A DNA stretch of 64,000 nucleotides from Platycnemis pennipes (lineage: Eukaryota; Arthropoda; Insecta; Odonata; Platycnemididae). Positions 1 to 10,994 of this stretch are shown here, one piece after another. A model generated the notes under the pieces. It was not told where the DNA came from. It did no database searches and was given only the letters and a program-made list of their open reading frames with translations. Within the stretch, counting starts at the first letter, position 1; every line of letters starts with the position of its first letter. Position numbers and translations under genes: made by a program. Location: positions 682,001-746,000 of the forward strand of contig OW121857.1 of assembly GCA_933228895.1 (NCBI GenBank). The letters are read 5' to 3'.

Positions 1-451
1 CATTATGGCAATCCTCTGTTCAATGAAAGAATACGAAACAGTGTTTGCTAAATTTGAAATGTAATCCTTGTGGGTACTCACGAGCCAAGTGGACAGCGAG
101 AGGTAATTCTCTCAGTATTCCAGTTTAGTCAGTGAACTTTGACATCATTGAAACCAGGAAATGCTGTGACTTAAACAATGCTTGCATTCAAGTCACTAAG
201 GCAGTTAGGCTCTAAATATGATGGTAACTTTAAGTAAATGAACTTTTATTCACTGTTAATGTTAAGAAATACCAATACAAGCAGAACAAGGTATTCCCTA
301 GTTCTTTAGTCGAGCTGTCAATTAGTGTACAAACAAAATGAGCTCTGTTCTTAGCAGTATTAATGTATAGCTACTTATATTAAAGTACAATGACGAAGTG
401 TGATGCTCGCATCTAACGAATGGTTTCTGCCCTTGGAAGATACATCCAACG
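1..451. other. No recognised feature
   Basis: AT-rich sequence without a long ORF, terminal repeat or family motif that I recognise. It ends where similarity to LINE family B begins. Confidence 0.5.
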
Positions 452-1116
452 CGATTCGTCAAAAGAGTACTGGGTAAATGTGACGAACATGTACGAGAAA
501 TCAGCTACTTTTCCCTTTTAAGACCTCATTTGGAATATGCTGCCAGTGTATGGGATCCCTACGAAATCGGTCTAAATAACGTACTTGAACGTGTGCAGCG
601 AAGATCGGCAAGATTTGTAAAGGGTCGGTGTGATAACCTTATTAGCGTAACCAGTCTATTAAATGAATTAAATTGGAAATCATTGTCAGATCGCAGGTTG
701 AAATTTAGACTTAATCTCTTAAATAAATTCCAAGACCATATTTTCAGTGATGATGTTAAAAATATTTTGCGTACCCCAACTTACTATGGTAGACTGGACC
801 ATGATCATAAAATTAGAGAAATTGATTGCGGAACTGACCGAATCAAAATGTCCTTTTTTCCTCGTACTATTAGGGATATGAATAACGGTAAATATATACA
901 ATACGAGTGTATAAGTTGATAGCATGGGTAGTAGCATGTCGGTATAAGGACTTTAAGCTGACCTACCTTACAACATGATATCGAATTCTTGCTTTGCTAT
1001 TTTTATCTTTCTTTAAATGTAGTTCAGACTAGTATATTATTACTAATCCTTTTAAATGCATGATATGTAGTGCATGTTTGGTGAGAAATCACCCCCTGCC
1101 ACACACCTTTGTGGTG
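452..1116 (+). mobile_element. CR1/L2-group LINE family B, 5'-truncated copy
   Basis: The open stretch at about 530-919 encodes the carboxy-terminal part of a LINE polyprotein just after the RT thumb, with the family phrases YAASVWDPYEIGL, RRSARFVKGR and MSFFPRTIRD. The family 3'UTR follows, ending in the conserved terminal stem-loop (CCCCCTGCCACACACC then GTGGTGG). The endonuclease and most of the RT are absent. The copy stops inside the stem-loop at 1116, where an oppositely oriented LINE begins. At least five other copies in the window carry the same 3' half. The clade call rests on RT phrases and a short-repeat tail instead of poly(A). Confidence 0.85.
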
Positions 1117-2660
1117 GCACCGCGAGGGTGTGTGGCAGGGGGTGAAGATCACCAAGCATGCACTACCAACATGGAAACAAGCAACTAAAGTGTCTCATGC
1201 AACTAGATTGTTAGTATCTATAGTATTTGAGGGGTTAATACATGCATCATGCACTACAGACTACTCTAAAATATTTCCCCTACCTATCCCTTTGCTATGC
1301 TGCCTATTCTGTTCTCTTATAGTACGGGGGAAAAATGCCATTTTGAATCTATCTGTACGACAATCTATCTCTCTAATCTTATTTATCTGGTCGAATCTAG
1401 CATAATACGCTGGTGTTTTAATATGTGCCTAACATCTTCAGTAAAGCTATCCGATTGAAATTTCTCCAATAGATTTAATCTGTACTTTAACCTACGCTCC
1501 GATAATGATTCCCACCATAATTCTTGAATTAATTCTGAAACGCTACTCAACCTATCGTAACATCTTTTAACGAACCTAGCTGCTCTACGCTGCACACTGT
1601 CTAGTTCTCTCATCAAACCTAATTCATTAGGATCCCATACACTGGCTGCATACTCAAAGTGGGGCCTAACTAGTGAAAAGTAGCATCGCTCTTTTGTCTT
1701 CTCATCACATTTCCCAAGTACTCTTTTTATAAATCCTAGCTTTCTCTTCGCTCGGCCGCATATTTCCCTTATGTGTCTTCCCCACGATAAATCTTTAGTG
1801 ATTGTTACACCTAAATATCTTACGGTTTCAACGTTTTCGATCTTCGAGTTACTAATTTTATAGGTACGCTCTATCGAATTATTCCTCCTCCAAAAATTGA
1901 TAGCTACACACTTTTTAAGGTTAAGCTCTAACTGCCATTTGTCGCACCACTCTTGAATTGCATCTAAATCTTTGCTAAGCGATTTCCTGTCTTCTTCTCT
2001 TGATATACCCCTATACACTACCGCATCGTCTGCAAAAAGTCTAAGCTTACTACTAACTACGGTACCCAAATCGTTAATGTATAGAAGAAATAGGAGCGGG
2101 CCTACTACGCTACCCTGGGGAACTCCCGATGTGAATTTCATTGTGTTCGACATGATACCATCTATGACAACCCTCTGCTCTCGTCCACTTAAGAATTCTC
2201 TTACCCAACACACAACGTCTTTATTTATACCAAAACTCTCTAACTTCAAGATTAATTTATCATGAGGAACTTTATCGGATGCCCTTTTAAAATCTAAAAA
2301 TATCGTATCAACTTCAGTACTGTTTTCGCCGTGTACTAAAATATCGTGTAAGAATAAAGCTAATTGTGTCTCCCAAGATCTACCTTTCCGGAACCCATGT
2401 TGGCTGTTTATGAGTAATCCCTGACTATCCAAATGACCCATGATCGAACTGACTACAATGTGCTCAAATATTTTACAAGAGATTGACCTGAGTGAAATGG
2501 GTCTGTAGTTACTAGGTTCTTCCCTATCACCGCTTTTAGATATAGGTGTAATGTTAGCTACTTTCCAATCTTTGGGTACTGTGTGGCTCTTTAGTGTTTT
2601 ATTGAATATTATTTCTAGATAGGGGGCTATTTCAGGAGCTAATGTTTTGTATACTCTGGA
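1117..2660 (-). mobile_element. CR1/L2-group LINE family A, RT region (3' part)
   Basis: Read on the minus strand, 2441-1383 is an open RT palm and thumb: GHLDSQGLL, QHGFRKGRSWETQL, FLDFKRASDKVPHD (motif A), SGVPQGSVVGPLLFLLYIND (motif B), LRLFADDAVVY (motif C) and RYLGVTITKDLSWG. The frame also stays open upstream of the methionine at 2441. Family A differs from family B throughout, for instance VPHDKLILKLESFG where B has VSHSKLILKLKSYG. Near 1400 a frameshift cuts off the extreme carboxy terminus, whose remainder is visible in another frame. The 3' stem-loop lies at 1117-1160. A family B copy interrupts the element at 2661-2940, and it resumes at 2941. Confidence 0.88.
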
Positions 2661-2940
2661 CTGACAGATTCAAAATGTCCTTTTTTCCTCGTTCTATTAG
2701 GGATATGAATAACTGTAAATGCATCCAGTACGAGTGTAGCAATGGATAACATTGGTAGCTGCATGTTGGTATAAGGACTTAAAGCTAACCCAACTAACAG
2801 CATGTTTTTGCATGTATGCTTTGCTATTTTAATTTTTAATTACATTTTTTATGCATGATATGTAGTGCATGTTTGGTGAGAGTTCACCCCTTGCCACACA
2901 CCTTTATGATGGCTTGCAGGGTATTATGTAGATGTAGATG
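2661..2940 (+). mobile_element. Short LINE B copy nested in LINE A
   Basis: A 280-bp, strongly 5'-truncated copy begins at ctgacagattcaaaatg (end of the ORF), runs through the 3'UTR and finishes with the stem-loop and gtagatgtagatg. The flanks, tactctgga before and aggaatttg after, are contiguous in the uninterrupted LINE A copy near 40110. That shows this piece inserted into family A in the opposite orientation. Confidence 0.85.
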
Positions 2941-3509
2941 AAGGAATTTGATTGGGACCTGGTGATTTGTTTTTACTTATGTTTTTTAACTTCTGCTCTA
3001 TTCCGCGACATGAAATTTTTATTTCGGGCATTTGCTCACTGAAAGTGTTCGGCGGTGGTTCCACTGCGTTGTGTGACGATGAGTTGAATACGCTTTGGAA
3101 GAAGGTGTTTAAAGTATTGGCTTTTTCTACACTGCTGGTAACTCTAATTCCTTTATCGTTTTTTAGTTTGTGCGCTGTGGACCTATTTCCCTGAAGATCT
3201 CTCACATATGACCAAAACTCTTTAGAATTGCTATGTAAATATTCTCCTAACATCTTGCTTTTGAAATGCGATAACGCTTTCCGACATGATTTCCTAGCTA
3301 ATGCTCTCGATTTTTTTGTAATTTTGATCTAACTCATTTTTATCCTCTACCGATAGACCCCGTCCTGCATTTTTCATCCTAGCGTGGCATACCCTTTGTC
3401 GCTTTAGTGATTTCCTAACCTCCGCGTTATACCACCTTGGCTCTGTATTATCACTAATGAATCCACTTGGTATGTATTTATTAACTGAAACTGTATGTAT
3501 TTATTATGT
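2941..3509 (-). pseudogene. LINE A, linker between endonuclease and RT
   Basis: Minus-strand continuation of the family A element beyond the nested insertion. The region upstream of the RT reads KEFWSYVRDLQGN, EKANTLNTFFQSVF and KNKSPGPNQIP, the usual block between endonuclease and RT palm in CR1-group LINEs. Frames break near 3300, and the copy ends near 3500 at another LINE tail. The same block is present at 40169-40978 in a better copy. Confidence 0.75.
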
Positions 3510-3645
3510 AGATTTAGATGCGATACCCTGCAAGCAACCGCGAGGGTGTGTGGTAGCGGGTGAAGATCACCAAGCATGCACTATGGACATGCAAACAAGC
3601 TACTATAGGATCTCATGCAACTAGATTGGTAGTAGGTTAATGGTA
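3510..3645 (-). mobile_element. LINE A 3' tail fragment
   Basis: Minus-strand 3' terminus: tail repeat (tagatttagatg on the plus strand), stem-loop with gagggtgtgtgg, then about 80 bp of family A 3'UTR (atcaccaagcatgcacta). It has no coding part. Confidence 0.7.
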
Positions 3646-4030
3646 GTTAAGCGGGGCCGTCGCTCAGGTAGCTAGGGAGATGGATGTCATTAGATGGGTC
3701 CACTCTCGGTCTCGTCGAAAATCGTGCCTCACCCATCCCGGGAGGAGCCCAGCGAGCTCAACCTTACCCAGCGGGTGGGGTCCTCGGGGAAATTGGCCAC
3801 TAGACATGGTTTTTCGAAGTTATAAACTTTGCAATGTATCAACAATTTATCTTCTTCATTGTGTCGTTCATTCCAAGATGTCGAGAAACGATTTTTGATT
3901 GACGCTCTACGATGAAAATTAAGGATTTTCTTATTTTTCGCGTAAAAAGCGTATGGGATGTGGCAACGTTGCTACCTGAGAGGGTGAGTTTCGAAAAAGA
4001 GAGCGGGAAAAGACATACTTTGCGAGTCTT
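3646..4030 (+). repeat. Copy 1 of an unclassified ~400-bp dispersed repeat
   Basis: Shares ordered blocks with 33005-33420 and, inverted, with 41200-41665: a GC-rich head, an AT-rich middle with a TAYGATGAAAAWTAAG-like block, then TGGCAACGYTG and GAGGGTGAG. This copy is the most diverged. It has no coding capacity. It could be a SINE or a MITE; I see no convincing Pol III boxes or terminal inverted repeats. Confidence 0.5.
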
Positions 4031-4299
4031 ATTCTGGGATCTCAATGTTCGATGCTTTTCATGTCTCTGATCCATAGAGTGCCTCGCTCCTTTCTTTTTA
4101 TTGATTCTCATATTATATTCCTAAATTACAGGGTTCATAGTATTCCAAGATGTTTAAACGTCCACATGCCTTTCTGTTAGAACTGCGATAGCCATCTACG
4201 AACCGGTAGCATGTTTATTTCTTCAACATTAACCTTGATTACTTTATACCAATTTCTTCTGCTTCTCGTTTTGATTCTTTTAGTTATATTTTATATTGA

Positions 4300-4515
4300 A
4301 TGATAATGGCGAGAGGCTCTATCTTTGTCTAACTCCTCATTTATTTTGGCTTCTATTTTCCTTCCATCATTCATTCGTACTGTTGTGACCTGATTCTTAC
4401 AGAGGCGACAGAGTATTTATTTGTTGATGTGGTCCATTCCAACTGCTTTCAGTATCTGGAACATCTTATTCCATTCCACGTTGTGAAATGCCTAGTTGAT
4501 GGAGGCTTTAACATG
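4300..4515 (-). pseudogene. RTE-clade reverse transcriptase fragment
   Basis: On the minus strand the conceptual translation contains AFHNVEWNKMFQILKAVGM followed by KNQVTTVRMNDGRKIEAK. This matches the palm motif A region and the following segment of RTE-type LINE RTs (pattern AFDxVxWxxLxxILxxxGI). There are stops and no start. It lies head-on to the plus-strand endonuclease fragment that follows. Confidence 0.6.
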
Positions 4516-4616
4516 AGTCCAAAGCCAAAAGATTCTTTATATGTGTATATTACAGAAGACGGCCTGATAGCGACGGCAGTTCAGTCTCCGGCCTGGAGAG
4601 CAAGAGCAGTAAACTA

Positions 4617-4960
4617 AATTCGCGCGGAAACGATCGAAACATCATAATATGTGGAGATTTCATACTTCCGTCCAAAGACTGGGACACGAATAGGTTTATC
4701 ACCGGAGTAAAAGACAAGGAGCTCTGCGAGTCACTATTTTGTACCTTCACAACACACTCAATGCATCAATTGGTAACAGCATCCACCAGAGGAAATAATA
4801 CTCTCGATTTATTAGCGGCAAATGTACCAGCACATGTTGTAAAAGTAGTAACCGTGAAAGGCATTAGCGGCCATAAAGTAGTCACGGCTCAATTTTCTCT
4901 GAGAGCTAACAAGCTCACGATCCGAAAGGAAACATTTATTTGGAACATAAACAGGAAGAA
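4617..4960 (+). pseudogene. CR1-group LINE endonuclease fragment
   Basis: The translation includes IICGDFILPSKDW (the GDFN block of APE-type endonucleases), TRGNNTLDLL and GISGHKVV. The last is the carboxy-terminal SDH motif with Asp changed to Gly, so the catalytic site is damaged. The copy runs directly into an RTE 3' end in the same reading direction, which produces a misleading fused ORF. Confidence 0.75.
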
Positions 4961-4966
4961 GGGACA

Positions 4967-5197
4967 ACTTAACCGGCCATATCTTGAGACACGATGGCCT
5001 GATGAAGACTATGTTCGAGGGAAAAGTGAACGGGAAGGTTGGAAAAGGCAGGCCTCGTATGAGATACATTGAACAGGTAGTGAGGGATGTAAAAGAGAAG
5101 AATTACGTCACAATGAAGAGGTTGGCCGATAGAAGAATCGAGTGGAAAGCTGCGTCAAACCAATCCTAGGATGGTTGACCAATGATGATGATGATCT
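4967..5197 (+). mobile_element. RTE-clade LINE 3' end
   Basis: Encodes the carboxy-terminal tail typical of this RTE group: GKGRPRMRYIEQVVRDV, then NYVTMKRLADRRIEW and a stop, followed by a (TGA)n tail (gatgatgatgat) at about 5184-5197. No RT domain is left in this copy. The same protein tail occurs at 48600-48790 (+) and 48985-49420 (-). Confidence 0.8.
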
Positions 5198-5293
5198 GAA
5201 GAAAAGCGAATGTTCGATGTATTTCTATGTATTGGATTAAACTGTTATTCAAAAATAATGCTCGTAAGCTTTTGAGCTTGGGCTCCGCTTCCT

Positions 5294-5548
5294 TCATCCT
5301 CCATTCCTCGTCAGGAGGAACTTTCTCAAGCTCGCAGGTCCAATCGGCGTTGGGACCTTTGCGTCATCCTCAGCTGACTCCATAGGTACTTGAAAATAAT
5401 AATTGCGTCTCTCGACGCCGATATATTTTCCATTTTTCCGACAAACCTCCCCATATTTAAATCGGAACGTCGCTTCTGACGCTCCGTCACTACTGTCTAC
5501 TTGCTGTATTGTAGACGCCTGAAAGTGAAGCCTAACATCACCTGTCAT
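5294..5548 (-). CDS. Hypothetical 84-residue ORF
   Basis: Unrecognised. The translation has a non-repetitive, protein-like composition (for example FRFKYGEVCRKNGKYIGVERRNYYFQ) and lacks LINE, PLE or transposase motifs I know. I see no splice signals or flanking repeats. It may be a fragment of an unknown element's ORF or may occur by chance. Confidence 0.25.
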   Translation of the reverse strand: MTGDVRLHFQASTIQQVDSSDGASEATFRFKYGEVCRKNGKYIGVERRNYYFQVPMESAEDDAKVPTPIGPASLRKFLLTRNGG

Positions 5549-8500
5549 ACTCCTTAATGTTTGAAGAAAATCCTGTTTTTAGCAATGTACAATGCCCGTC
5601 GGTTATGGTTCATCGTCAAATCCCTATCAAACCCCACTCTTTTTCTCCGGACTAGCAATTTTTTTCGAGGTTCGTGAGTTCTTTTTCTCTCATGCACATG
5701 GTCTGCCTACAAATTCTGTCCTCAAACGTTTTGGTGTACTTTTCTGGTATATGTAGATCTTATTATTGTGTTCAAAAATGATCTACATTTTATATTTACT
5801 CTTTCTTGAACTACTCTCGTGGACTCTCCCTTGAAAATGGCAAGAGCGCTGAATGCCAGTCGGGACCAAAAGATTTATTTTAACGTAGTTAATACGTTTT
5901 CTGTTCAGGTAATTCGCTGCCACATTACTAAGGTTTCACTCGTGTCATACACTCCCCGTTTCGAGGTCACACTGTCTTATTTTCCATTTCACAATATGTT
6001 ATGTAAAATGGAAAATAATGAAGATAGTTCGGAAGACGATGAAGGCTATAGTTGACATGCTTTCCCGTCTCACTGACTTTCAGGACCTTCGGCTCTGAAA
6101 CAGGTTGTATCCTCCCCATCTTAGAATACTGTACACCAATTTGGTCGAAGTCAACACGGCGATAATATCTCAGAATATATCGACATTGCCGCAATTCTTA
6201 GCGTTGCTTAGCCGTTACGATTACGTTACGTACTTGAGCAGACCCGAGAGCAAAGACAAGAAACAAATAGGCAGTGGCCGAATCCGCGGGAGATAACAGG
6301 GGTGAACCGAGAGGACATCTTCCGCAAAGATACGGACGAGGAAAGGGATCTCCGTGCAGCCCACATGACAGAGACAGCCGTAGCAAGCAGCAGACAGGGC
6401 GAGAAACAGAAGCTGATTATTAGGGGAGGGCGCAGCCGACGAGAAGCTGATAGGCTTCTGAATAGGGGGGTCGCTATAATAAGGGCTAATTCTCTATTCC
6501 ACGGGTCATTATTGCCCGATCTGCTATTAACAATCGAGGTGGGGAATAAATTGCCGAGTTGTGAGTCGTAATAATTGTACCCGCCCCTTCCGGTATGAGA
6601 ATCATATAGATCAGAAAACAAAAATTCCGGCAGCCGATAGCAAGCGATGTTCACATTCTTCTGGGACAGTTTGGGACAGATTCACGGCCAACTTTACGCC
6701 TCTCACAATGGTCAGCGAACAGCTGATATTAATGTATTAAATTATACATGTATTATTTATTTCACAGCTTGGAAAATTCGCGTATTCATCCAGATTAATG
6801 TATCTTTCGAGCAAACATGGTTAACTTAAGTAACTCTCCTGCTTACATTTGCATATGAAACTGCCAAACTCGTCGTTTGCGCATGTAGTTTATTATAATC
6901 CTTTTAGCTATAAATAAGAAATATGAACTTGTCGTGGCTATTTTACGTTAAAAAAGCATGCCAGAAAATAGGTAACACGTTGAAAATGTATTCATTATCA
7001 ATATTCATGTGGCATTTATTAATAGGTATATAAACACGAGTTTATTAATGATGAATTGGTAATGCTCCGCTCTGGGGTAAGCAACCACATTCATTATATT
7101 CATCCGATCATCACAAAGCGATATCTATATTAATAAGCGAAATTTATATTTATTACTTTATTATCTTCAGAGAGTGAATGATATTGATAAACAATGTATA
7201 TGTTTTGCTACGGAGGTTAGGGTAGGTACTCGTACGAAAACCGTATTTATTATCATAAAAGATCAATAGTTTCATAGCTATACAATTTGCACATTAATAG
7301 AATGGAAGTGCTTGTGGTTTCTGTACCCTTCGGGATTATTAAGTGACACACATTGCCTACCGACAGCTGCTAACGTTCAGCAGTGTCGTCTCTCTACTGG
7401 TATTTTCATGAAATCACTAGGTATTGTTTGTTTACAGGTTAAGCGTAATAAAAATCGTTTACACTCAAGGGTAACTATAGTTATTAATATACTTACAATT
7501 AAGAACGACCCCATGGAGACTTTGTAAATAAGCAATAAAATGGAAAGGATTATTGTCGGCAGGAGATTTATTGCTTTTCATCGGGAAAGTAAATAACTAA
7601 TCTAAGGTACTATAAACTGTAAATACGTTCACATTAATAAACTTCATTTGCAATAAAGTATAGTATGCCACATCACACTTTCCCCGTCTATTATTATGAT
7701 CTATTAATGAGTATTTACACATCATCAAGCCAGAATTTCTCTCGCTGCAAGTTTTAATCAAGCCAGTTTACTACAAACATTGTCACTTCCTTCGACACAC
7801 GGAAATGGTTAATAAATCTCTCCTCCATCACTTCAAACAGATTCATGCAATCCTTCTGTTATTATTCTCTTTTATAACATTTATAAATCGTAGTCGGTTT
7901 ACAGAGGGGCATGGGACGGAAGTCCATGGGTCTGCGGGAAGTTTATAAGTAACACTTTCCTGTAACTCTTAACAAGATTTAATGCTTACCAATTTAAGTG
8001 AACATGTCTGACATTATCCGATGCAACAACCACAGAAACTAAAACAGGCACCATCAATGACAACGAAGTCAATAGTAACACAATGGTCCACTGATTCCAC
8101 AATAACAAACACATATAATGTCACTCTTTCTCTAAACGTAGCCTACCCCGGGCTTCTACGTATGCATTAAAAATTGCCGAAACTTGAAATGCAGACGTCC
8201 AGTCATTTCAATTAGTAAACAAACTTCGAATATATACCCGATACTACTCGAAGTAAACACTATAAAAATTTGAACGTCATTCAGCGAGCTGATTTACGTC
8301 GCGCTATCCAGATTGCCCGGTCTTCAGAATCGGGGAATAATATTACGACCCGGCCGGCCGCTATCAGCCGTTCAGAATACCATATTTCGACCGCGCAATG
8401 GGATATCTGTAGAATTGCGACTTCCGGTGACTCTTCGGCATTCAGGATAGCGAATCATGACTGGGTCGTAATAATTTGAAAATGCCGACTTTTTCCGCTA

Positions 8501-8699
8501 TTATGACGTATAAGGCCGACCTTATCTCGTTCAGAATAGCAACAGCAGCGCCTTGGCGATCGAGTGCAGCGGATGCGAAACTAATACAAGGCAGGAGAAG
8601 TGGGCTCCGTGTCGATAGTCCCAACACGACGAGGGAACAACCGGAAGGAATGAGAAAAAGGGCTGGACCGGACGGAAATGTGTGAGGAACATTTTACAA
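5549..8699. other. No recognised gene
   Basis: AT-rich from 6650 to 8260, more GC-rich at 6230-6650 and 8270-8700. There is a perfect 13-bp inverted repeat with a 16-nt loop at 5977-6018 (ttattttccattt and its complement). The phrase GTCGTAATAATT recurs at 6565 and 8465, and an imperfect inverted partner lies at 8336-8351, so 8270-8560 may be a small decayed repeat. Nothing coding is supported. Confidence 0.45.
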
Positions 8700-8890
8700 T
8701 CACCAATTGGAAGAGGAAAGGGAAGATGACCGGACAAACGACGTTAGATGCCCGGAGATGGAAGTGGAATTAAGTGGCAGGAAAACTACGGCATTAGTCG
8801 ACTCAGGTCAGAAATCACTTGCATTCGTGAAGAATTCTTCGGAGAAAATTCCGAATATACAAGGAAGTAATGGAGTTACCGGTGTGAGGA
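8700..8890 (+). pseudogene. Gypsy-type retropepsin fragment
   Basis: The translation VELSGRKTTALVDSGQ carries the V-DSG active-site strand of an LTR-retrotransposon aspartic protease after an acidic, charged linker. The frame breaks after about 70 residues. It belongs with the gypsy RT fragment downstream on the same strand. No 5' LTR or gag was found upstream. Confidence 0.6.
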
Positions 8891-9600
8891 ATTCAGGTGA
8901 TGGGAGCAGTTGGACGAATTAAAAAACAGATTTTTCCTGCCATGAAGACAGGTAATCTTAGCATTGAAAGTAATTGCACAGTAGTACCCGGACTGGTGAG
9001 GGTATTGACATTAGGCTTAGAGGCATTAGCGGCGCAAATTAATCGCAGCAACCACACCGTAATCCTGTTTCAGGGGAAAGAAAAGGTAGTGTGTCCATTC
9101 AGGGAATCTAGTGAGACATGGCAGCACTTAGTTGTGCCCATAGAAGAGGGGAGAGTTATCAGAAACGGGCGGAAGAAAATATTGCCATTAAGGACGTGGA
9201 AGACAGCGTTAAACAAATACCGGAATTATCCGAGGAAGAAAAACGGAAATTAGCGGAGATAATAATGGAGCGGAAGAATACATTTAAGAATACACCCGGG
9301 AAAATAAAGGGGTGTTTCTATAAAGTTGAGGTGGTAGGAGAAGAAGGATTCCACGGTAAAAGTTACAATATACCGCTAAACCTCCGTACAAAGGCAAGGG
9401 AAGCCATAAACGAGCTGTTAGGGATTATAGAGAAGAGCACGTCACGATATGTGTCACCTTTGGTGTGCATCACAAAAAAGGATGGATTTACATGATTATG
9501 CATGGATGCGAGAGCTGTAAACAAATCAATTGAACATGATCATGATAAATCAAGGAGCCCTAAGGAATTATTTCAAGAGTGAGCAAATGGCACCTCACAA
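8891..9600 (+). pseudogene. Ty3/gypsy reverse transcriptase, amino-terminal part
   Basis: Two overlapping frames carry the stretch between protease and RT and then the start of the RT. Seen here are LGIIEKSTSRYVSPLVCITK and KDG, followed after an in-frame TGA at about 9493 by CMDARAVNK and SIEHDHDKSRSPKELFQE. This is the fingers region of gypsy-class polymerases. The palm with YxDD, the RNase H and most of the integrase are missing through an internal deletion between about 9600 and 9790. It is not functional. Confidence 0.8.
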
Positions 9601-9789
9601 TACAGCTACATCCGGATTCCAGGAATTATTGTTCATTTTGTTTTGATGGAAGAATTAATCAATTTACTCGCGTTCGTATCGGATGTACAATTAGCAGTAG
9701 CGCATTAGTAAGGGCACATGATTATATGCTAGGGGATGAGGTCAATTTTAAACTTCGTCAAAGCGTCCACGAATGAATATTTCACAATA

Positions 9790-10158
9790 GCAAGACAGAC
9801 CCACCGAAGCACGATTCGGACGGAAGCCAGAGCGGGGAGGAATGGATATATCCACGGAAAATGGGCAGGAGGAAGAAAGGATCCCGAATTTGGTACACGC
9901 GAGAATATCATGCGAAAAGGAAAAAGTAGGTGTGAGAGGGAAGAAAGAAGGAATGAAAGCCATGTTTAAAATCGGGGATAAAGTGTTAATACGTAAATGT
10001 CAGACAAGCGACGGGACAACTACCAAGGTTTCCCCACCTTTGTATGAAGGACCATAACGTCATCCGGGAATTCAAGTTGTGCAATGACGGGAAAGGAATC
10101 TTCCACATATCCAGAGTAAGGCCATACAAGGAGGAGATAATACTCACAGCACAATAAG
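9790..10158 (+). pseudogene. Gypsy integrase carboxy-terminal domain
   Basis: The frames give FKIGDKVLIRK, VSPPLYEGP, then after a one- or two-base lesion near 10054 VIREFK and GIFHISRVRPYKEE, ending at TAA 10156-10158. This is the GPY/F-like carboxy-terminal module of Ty3/gypsy integrases. It follows the RT fragment after the large deletion and marks the 3' end of pol. Confidence 0.7.
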
Positions 10159-10994
10159 TAATAAAACACACACTGTGCTCCGTAGCACTGAACGGACGAA
10201 CACCAAAACATAAGAGGCAGACTTGCATTTTTGAATAGTGAACTGAGATTCCCGAGGAGGAGGGGGTGCTATATTGCAAGCCTGAGTATAGCGCGACATT
10301 ACGCTCGGGGGACACGATAGGAAATTAGTTAGTTTGTTACGCTTGGTGGCTAATACAAGTGCTAAATTGTATTTATTTTACGGAGATTTCTCCGGTGTTG
10401 TATGTGAGTTTACTTTTTTGAGTTCTTGTTTACTTTTGTGTGAGTGTACAAGTCATGAATGGGAGAAAAATTAGCCGCAGTGACAAGTTGAACTGATCGC
10501 GGCAGGAAGAAACAACGTATATCTAGTAGATGAATGGACATGTGGTCTCAGATGAAATGAAAATCTATTTTCTGTGAGGGACGGAGATGATCAGCTGTGA
10601 AATGTAAACATTTAAAGGTTCACCAATGTGGAGCAAATGGAGGCGCAAATGTCGTGAAAGTTCCATCTTTATGATTATTTCAAGTAGTTTATTGATTTGA
10701 ATGTTTTGTATGTGTAATTTGTGTATTATATTTTGTTTGGATGAATTGTTTCAAGGTAACTTAGGTCATATTAGAGGCGTCGAGCCTCTATTAAGTTAAT
10801 TTTCTTTTAGAGGCTTCGAAAGAAAATCCTCATGCTTCCGATTTTCTTTCGACAGGGCAATGTAACATGACAACTGAGCCGCCAAAATCAACACTGCCAT
10901 GTGCAAAAATGGAGGTAAACATATGTTTCTAGGTGACGCCGGGGCCAATAGGCAGAAGCGTGGGTAATTAATGAAACGATAGGAGAGAGTGAGA
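10159..10994 (+). mobile_element. Probable gypsy 3' region
   Basis: A purine tract (gaggaggaggggg, 10253-10267) followed by TGCTATATTGC may be the polypurine tract and LTR start. No second LTR copy exists in the window to confirm it. Two strong hairpins lie further on: TAGAGGC/GCCTCTA near 10771-10789, and a perfect 10-bp arm GAAAGAAAAT/ATTTTCTTTC at 10819-10851. Confidence 0.4.

Noticed and set aside
6226..6654. 142-residue minus-strand ORF
   Set aside because: No recognisable domain, composition is Ser/Leu-rich, and competing ORFs of similar length exist on the other strand.
8270..8560. 5' LTR of the gypsy relic
   Set aside because: No matching repeat exists downstream of the integrase fragment, and no primer-binding site was found.
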